Positions 5,791-8,939 of a stretch of DNA of 8,939 nucleotides are shown in pieces (positions within the stretch are counted from its first letter, which is position 1; each line of letters opens with the position of its first letter). The DNA is from Sphingomonas sp. (GTDB lineage: Bacteria; Pseudomonadota; Alphaproteobacteria; Sphingomonadales; Sphingomonadaceae). The stretch is taken from positions 1 to 8,939 of the forward strand of contig JAPJRE010000151.1 of the NCBI GenBank assembly GCA_030824725.1, read 5' to 3'. The notes under the pieces were generated by a model that worked only from the letters and a program-made list of their open reading frames with translations, ran no database searches and was not told the origin of the DNA. The translations under genes and the position numbers were made by a program.

Positions 5791-6539
5791 CGACGCGCAG
5801 CCTGCGTCTCACCGACGAAGGGCGGCGGTTCTGGGAACAGCTCGGCCCGCATCTCGAAGGGATCGAGCAGGCCGCGCTCGAAGCCGCGGGCAGCAGCCAG
5901 CGAGTCCGCGGCAGGTTGCGGGTGAATGTCGATCCGTTCTTCTCGCGGCTAGTGCTCACGCCGGCGCTGACCGCGTTCCTCGCGGCGCATCCGGAACTGC
6001 GGCTGGAACTGCTGATGCGCGACCAGATGGGCGATCTGGTCGCCGACGGGTTCGACATGGCGCTCCGCTTCGGCGAGCCGCCCTCGGCCGGAGCCACCGC
6101 GCGCAAGCTGCTGGAGACGCGCACCCTGACCGTGGCCTCGCCCGGCTATCTCGCCGCGCACGGCCTTCCGGCCGACCCGCGCGAACTGATCGACCACGCC
6201 TGCATCGACTATCAGGATCCCCGCACCGGCCGTCCCTTCGCCTGGGAATTTCGCCGGGGGGACGTGGTGCTGCCCGTGCGCCAGCCGGCGCGGCTGATGG
6301 TATCGGACGTCGACACGATGATCGGCGCCTGCTGCGAGGGCGCCGGGATCGCGCAGATTCTGGAACTGGGCAGCCGCGATCTCCTGGAGCGCGGTGCGCT
6401 GGTCGAACTCTTTCCGGACTGGCCGGGCGAGACCTTCCCGCTCTACGCGCTGTACCCCACCCGCCAGCATCGCCCGGCCAAGGTGCGCGCATTCACGGAC
6501 TGGTGCCTGCAGTTGCTTCGCCAGCGCACCGCCCCCTGA
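5787..6539 (+). pseudogene. LysR-family regulator remnant lacking the DNA-binding domain
   Basis: About 250 residues are readable in one frame to the TGA at 6537-6539. They begin R-T-T-R-S-L-R-L-T-D-E-G-R-R-F, which is the wing and first linker helix that follow the helix-turn-helix in LysR proteins. The effector-binding domain is complete: G-R-L-R-V-N-V-D-P-F-F-S-R-L opens it, A-A-H-P-E-L-R-L-E-L and G-F-D-M-A-L-R-F-G follow, and it runs to F-T-D-W-C-L-Q-L-L. Roughly the first 45-50 residues, including the whole recognition helix, are absent and replaced by hydrolase sequence. No start codon with a ribosome site precedes the remnant. As it stands it cannot bind DNA as a LysR regulator. It converges on the SDR gene with a 22-base gap. 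A LysR beside an SDR often regulates it, but a regulatory link is speculation here. Confidence 0.85.
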
Positions 6540-6543
6540 GTGC

Positions 6544-6562
6544 AGACGGCACCATGCTGTCT
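6544..6562. terminator. Small hairpin between convergent LysR remnant and SDR
   Basis: AGACGGCA (6544-6551) pairs with TGCTGTCT (6555-6562), with one G-T wobble and a three-base loop, in the 22-base gap between the convergent stop codons. A bidirectional terminator would be expected here, but the stem is weak and no clear T-run exists on either strand. Confidence 0.3.
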
Positions 6563-7277
6563 TAGAACGCCGCCTTGCCGATCGAGGCGCCGCCGTCGAC
6601 ATGCAGCGTCTGGCCGGTGATGAAGCGGCATCGTCGGAAAGCAGGAAGGCGATCGCCGACGCGATCTCGTCCGGCCAGCCCAGGCGACGCATCGGCACCT
6701 GCGCCAGATAGCGCTGCTCGCCGCTGCTGCCCACGGGATTGTTCTCGCGGAACAGCGCAGTCTGGGTGGGACCGGGTGACACCGCGTTCACGGTGATGCC
6801 GGTGGTCGCCAGTTCCAGCGCCCAGCTGCGGCTGAAGCTGGCCAGCGCGGCCTTGGCAGCGGCGTAGGCGGTGCGCTCGGGCGCGCCGAGCACGGTGAGG
6901 CTGGTGATGTTGACCACCCTGCCCCAGCCGCGCTCGATCATCCCCGGCAGCAGCGCCTGCACGGTCTGCAGCGCAGGGTGGAGATTGACGCGCAGCACCT
7001 CGTCCAGCACCGGCAGTTCGACGGCGCCGAGCGGCTGGGGGCGCACCAGCCCGACATTGTTGACCACACCGTCGAAACGGAAATGGGCGGTGAGTTCGCC
7101 GAGCGTCGCCTCGGTCGCCTCCGGATCGGCGAGGTCGGACAGCACCAGCGTGCCCGGAAAGTCCGCCGTCGAGCGGCGCGCGAGGCCCACGACATGCTGC
7201 CCGCTTCGATGGAGGCGCTGGGCAAGCGCCAGGCCGATGCCCTTGCTGGCACCGGTGACGAGAAAGGTACGCGACAT
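6562..7277 (-). pseudogene. Short-chain dehydrogenase/reductase, one frameshift near the C-terminus
   Basis: A classical SDR of about 238 residues after repair. The Rossmann glycine motif T-G-A-S-K-G-I-G is at 8-15, N-N-V-G at 73-76, catalytic Ser126 (N-I-T-S), Tyr138 and Lys142 (Y-A-A-A-K), and S-P-G-P-T at 167-171. The frame reads to F-L-L-S-D-D-A (about 217). One base is then missing near 6624-6627, after which the correct frame gives F-I-T-G-Q-T-L-H-V-D-G-G-A-S-I-G-K-A-A-F and TAA at 6562-6564. 716 bases plus one gives a whole number of codons. Left unrepaired, the frame runs on antisense through the LysR remnant. The cofactor site and catalytic residues are intact; only the last 20 or so residues are scrambled. 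Start ATG 7275-7277 with a weak GGAAG (7285-7289). Substrate unknown. The lesion may be a sequencing error, in which case this is a normal gene. Confidence 0.88.
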
Positions 7278-7295
7278 GGGAATGCTTCCGGGAGG

Positions 7296-7317
7296 CCCGG
7301 CCGCCGGCGCGGCCGGG
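7296..7317 (-). terminator. GC hairpin between the redoxin and SDR genes
   Basis: CCCGGCCG (7296-7303) and CGGCCGGG (7310-7317) form a perfect eight-base stem with a six-base loop. It lies eight bases beyond the redoxin stop and before the SDR start, both genes being on the minus strand. Without a T-run it may only attenuate, or may stabilise the redoxin message. Confidence 0.4.
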
Positions 7318-7324
7318 CGGAGGG

Positions 7325-7999
7325 TCAGGCGGAGAGGGCGACGGCGCGGCGGAGCGCCGGGAGCATGTCGTCGGGCTCGGGGCGGCGGGTGTAGTCCGGG
7401 TTCACCTCGGCATCGAGGATCGTGCCGTCCTGGCCGATCACGTAGCGGGCCGGCATCGGCAGGGTCCAGCTGGGGTCGCCGTTGAACGACGGCAGGTCGT
7501 TCTTGAGGCCCTGGTAGAGCTCGACCAGATAGTCGGGCAGCGCGAAGCGGAGGCCGAACGCGGCGGCGACATCGTTATGGGTGTCCGACAGGATCGGGAA
7601 ATCCAGCGCATTCTGGCGCACCGACTTGCGGCTGTTCACCGCGGTCTGGGGCGAGATGGCGACGAGGTTCGCGCCCAGCGCCCGGAACGCGGGCAGCGCT
7701 TCCTGCAGCGCCTGCAGCTCCATGTTGCAATAGGGGCACCAGACGCCGCGATAGAAGCTGACGACCAGCGGCCCCTTGGCGAGCAGCGCCGCCGAGGAGA
7801 CAGGGTTGCCGTCGGGATCGTTGAGGGTGAACGCCGGGGCCTTGTCACCGGCCTTGCGCGCCTGGGAGGCGGCACCGCTGGCGATCAGCTCCGCCGTCGC
7901 GCGGCGCATCGTCGCGATCACCGAGGGCGGCACATTGTAGGGCGGCTTGCCGGCTTCGAAATCGGCCTTGAAGGCATCGAGCTTGGCTTGGAGGGTCAT
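7325..7999 (-). CDS. AhpC/TSA-type redoxin with CPYC active site
   Basis: An intact 224-residue thioredoxin-fold protein of the peroxiredoxin-like AhpC/TSA group. The core runs from G-D-K-A-P-A-F-T-L-N-D-P-D-G-N (about 51-65) to S-F-Y-R-G-V-W-C-P-Y-C (81-91), with Cys88 and Cys91 as the redox pair. It continues through N-L-V-A-I-S-P-Q-T and F-P-I-L-S-D-T-H-N to P-A-R-Y-V-I-G-Q-D-G-T-I. The Y-R-G-x-W-C-P-Y-C form is typical of the peroxiredoxin-like proteins rather than of thioredoxin proper. An N-terminal extension of about 45 helical residues is also seen in that group. No signal peptide, so cytosolic. ATG 7999 is preferred to the in-frame ATG 8026 because AAGGA (8008-8012) sits eight bases before it. 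A LysR gene lies 131 bases upstream in the same direction. Expected role: reduction of peroxides or organic hydroperoxides. Confidence 0.9.
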   Translation of the reverse strand: MTLQAKLDAFKADFEAGKPPYNVPPSVIATMRRATAELIASGAASQARKAGDKAPAFTLNDPDGNPVSSAALLAKGPLVVSFYRGVWCPYCNMELQALQEALPAFRALGANLVAISPQTAVNSRKSVRQNALDFPILSDTHNDVAAAFGLRFALPDYLVELYQGLKNDLPSFNGDPSWTLPMPARYVIGQDGTILDAEVNPDYTRRPEPDDMLPALRRAVALSA

Positions 8000-8130
8000 G
8001 GGCGTGGTCCTTGTCCGTAGTGGCAAGGCACAGATGCGCTACTGCGCGCCGCCGGTGCAGCCGCGCCCGGCGACTAACGTCCATTCCGCCGGGGAATGAG
8101 CCGCCGTCGCTGCCGGTTCTAGGCCATAGC

Positions 8131-8939
8131 CTAATGCTGGTCCGCCATCGCCGCTTCGACAAAGGCAGCGAACTGGCGCGCCTTGGCGCTCGCCATGCGC
8201 CCGGCCGGGAATACGGCCCAGAGGTCGATCGGCGGCAGCGTCCAGTCCGTCAGCACCCGGCGCACGCTCCCGTCGGCCAGTTCGGACCAGAACATCCAGT
8301 CCGAGGCGATCGTCAGCCCCATGTCGCTCAGCACCGCGGCGCGCAGCCCTTCCGCGGCGCTCACCCGCACCCGGCTGCGCACCGTTACCGAGGCTTCGGT
8401 GCCGTCCCGCTGGAACGACCAGATGTTGGAGAGCTGGCTGTACAGCACCGTATCGTGCGCGGCGATGTCGGCCGGGCTCTGCGGCGCGCCGGCGCGGGCG
8501 AGATAGCCCGGCGTTGCCAGTACCGAACGTCGCCCGGTCGCCAGCTTGCGCGCGACGGCCGAGGAATCGGGCAGCGATCCCATCCGCAGCGAGACGTCGA
8601 TCCCCTCGGCGATCAGGTCGATCACCCGATCGTCGAGGATCACGTCGATCTCCAGCTCCGGGTGCTGTTCGAGAAAGCGCGGCAGCAGCGGCACGATATG
8701 CAGTCGCGCGAAGGTGGTCGCGGCCGAGACCCGCAGGCAGCCGGACAGGCCCGCCCCCGCCCCGCGCGCGGCAAGCTCGGCCTCGTCGGCTTCCTGGATG
8801 GCGAGCTTGGCGCGCTCGTAGAAGCGCTGCCCCGCCTCGGTCGGCGTAAGGCCGTGGGTCGAGCGGATCAGCAGGCTCACCTGAACCGGCATCTGCCTGG
8901 CGCATCTGCTCAAGGCCTCTCGCCGCGACATGCTCGGCG
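8131..8939 (-). CDS. LysR-family transcriptional regulator, 5' end at window edge and HTH apparently damaged
   Basis: The effector-binding domain is complete. It opens G-C-L-R-V-S-A-A-T-T-F-A-R-L, continues E-Q-H-P-E-L-E-I-D-V, G-I-D-V-S-L-R-M-G and A-T-P-G-Y-L-A-R-A-G, and ends A-F-V-E-A-A-M-A-D-Q-H with TAG at 8131-8133. The linker S-L-L-I-R-S-T-H-G-L-T-P-T-E-A-G-Q-R-F is also normal. Upstream of it the frame reads A-L-S-R-C-A-R-Q-M-P-V-Q-V-S, about two residues shorter than the usual A-V-S-R-x-x-x-x-L-E-x-x-L-G-V-x pattern and lacking its L-E and L-G. The ATG at 8929-8931 would omit most of the DNA-binding domain, and the frame stays open to the edge, so the true start is beyond it. Small indels near 8870-8910, real or from sequencing, are likely. 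It precedes the redoxin on the same strand; targets unknown. Confidence 0.75.
   Translation of the reverse strand, partial: PSMSRREALSRCARQMPVQVSLLIRSTHGLTPTEAGQRFYERAKLAIQEADEAELAARGAGAGLSGCLRVSAATTFARLHIVPLLPRFLEQHPELEIDVILDDRVIDLIAEGIDVSLRMGSLPDSSAVARKLATGRRSVLATPGYLARAGAPQSPADIAAHDTVLYSQLSNIWSFQRDGTEASVTVRSRVRVSAAEGLRAAVLSDMGLTIASDWMFWSELADGSVRRVLTDWTLPPIDLWAVFPAGRMASAKARQFAAFVEAAMADQH

Noticed and set aside
5949..6561. Continuation of the SDR frame on the minus strand to 5949, making a 442-residue protein.
   Set aside because: Beyond the frameshift it is antisense to the LysR effector domain and has no SDR homology; adding one base restores the normal SDR end and stop at 6562.
8120..8133. 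TAGGC-CATA-GCCTA inverted repeat upstream of the redoxin as a LysR operator.
   Set aside because: Only five base pairs, overlapping the LysR stop codon, with no second copy; too weak to call as a binding site.
1..8939. CRISPR array, tRNA or rRNA genes, insertion sequences.
   Set aside because: No regularly spaced repeats, no cloverleaf or rRNA-like stretches, and no transposase motifs or terminal inverted repeats were seen.

Overview
The window is strongly GC-rich with densely packed genes. GC is concentrated at third codon positions, and the gene families fit an alphaproteobacterium. A sphingomonad (Sphingomonas-like) is my best guess, but that is an inference: there is no rRNA or other taxonomic marker here.

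Left half (1-3535): a metal-stress RiPP locus of the bufferin type with its own regulator. An ECF sigma factor (347-880) overlaps by 4 bp with an NrsF/DUF1109 membrane anti-sigma factor (877-1542) that carries the cysteines expected of a metal or redox sensor. Downstream lies an operon of a six-cysteine BufA2-type precursor (1618-1878), a DUF692/MNIO peptide-modifying enzyme BufB (1935-2762) and its DUF2063 partner BufC (2759-3499). Diverging to the left, and cut by the window edge, is a second precursor of the other class (DUF2282/BufA1, 123 to 1, minus strand). Three sites of the form TGTAACC-N16-CGTA, with identical spacing, lie in front of bufA1 (minus), the sigma gene (plus) and bufA2 (plus). 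They resemble the promoter described for the Caulobacter SigF regulon as I recall it. They tie the sigma gene and both precursor genes into one autoregulated circuit. A strong hairpin ending in CCGTTTT sits between bufA2 and bufB and probably lets the peptide be made in excess of the enzymes.

Middle (3572-6562): accessory metabolic genes, several of them broken. They are an exported Asp-nucleophile alpha/beta hydrolase with two frameshifts, an intact AhpD/carboxymuconolactone-decarboxylase-like protein (4638-5204), and a second alpha/beta hydrolase that has one frameshift and then runs directly into a LysR regulator lacking its DNA-binding domain. That junction implies a deletion of one gene's 3' end and the next gene's 5' end.

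Right (6562-8939), all on the minus strand: a short-chain dehydrogenase with one frameshift near its C-terminus, an intact thioredoxin-fold AhpC/TSA-like redoxin with CPYC (7325-7999), and a LysR regulator whose 5' end is cut by the window edge and whose helix-turn-helix looks damaged. All four clearly placed frameshifts are single-base losses. This points to consensus sequencing errors as much as to gene decay; reads would decide.

How they work together (inference): metal or oxidant stress is sensed through NrsF cysteines and releases the sigma factor, which transcribes both precursors and the modifying enzymes. The exported, modified peptides would then bind metal, copper by analogy with characterised bufferins. 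The redox and hydrolase genes to the right have no SigF-type promoter that I can find and look like separate units.
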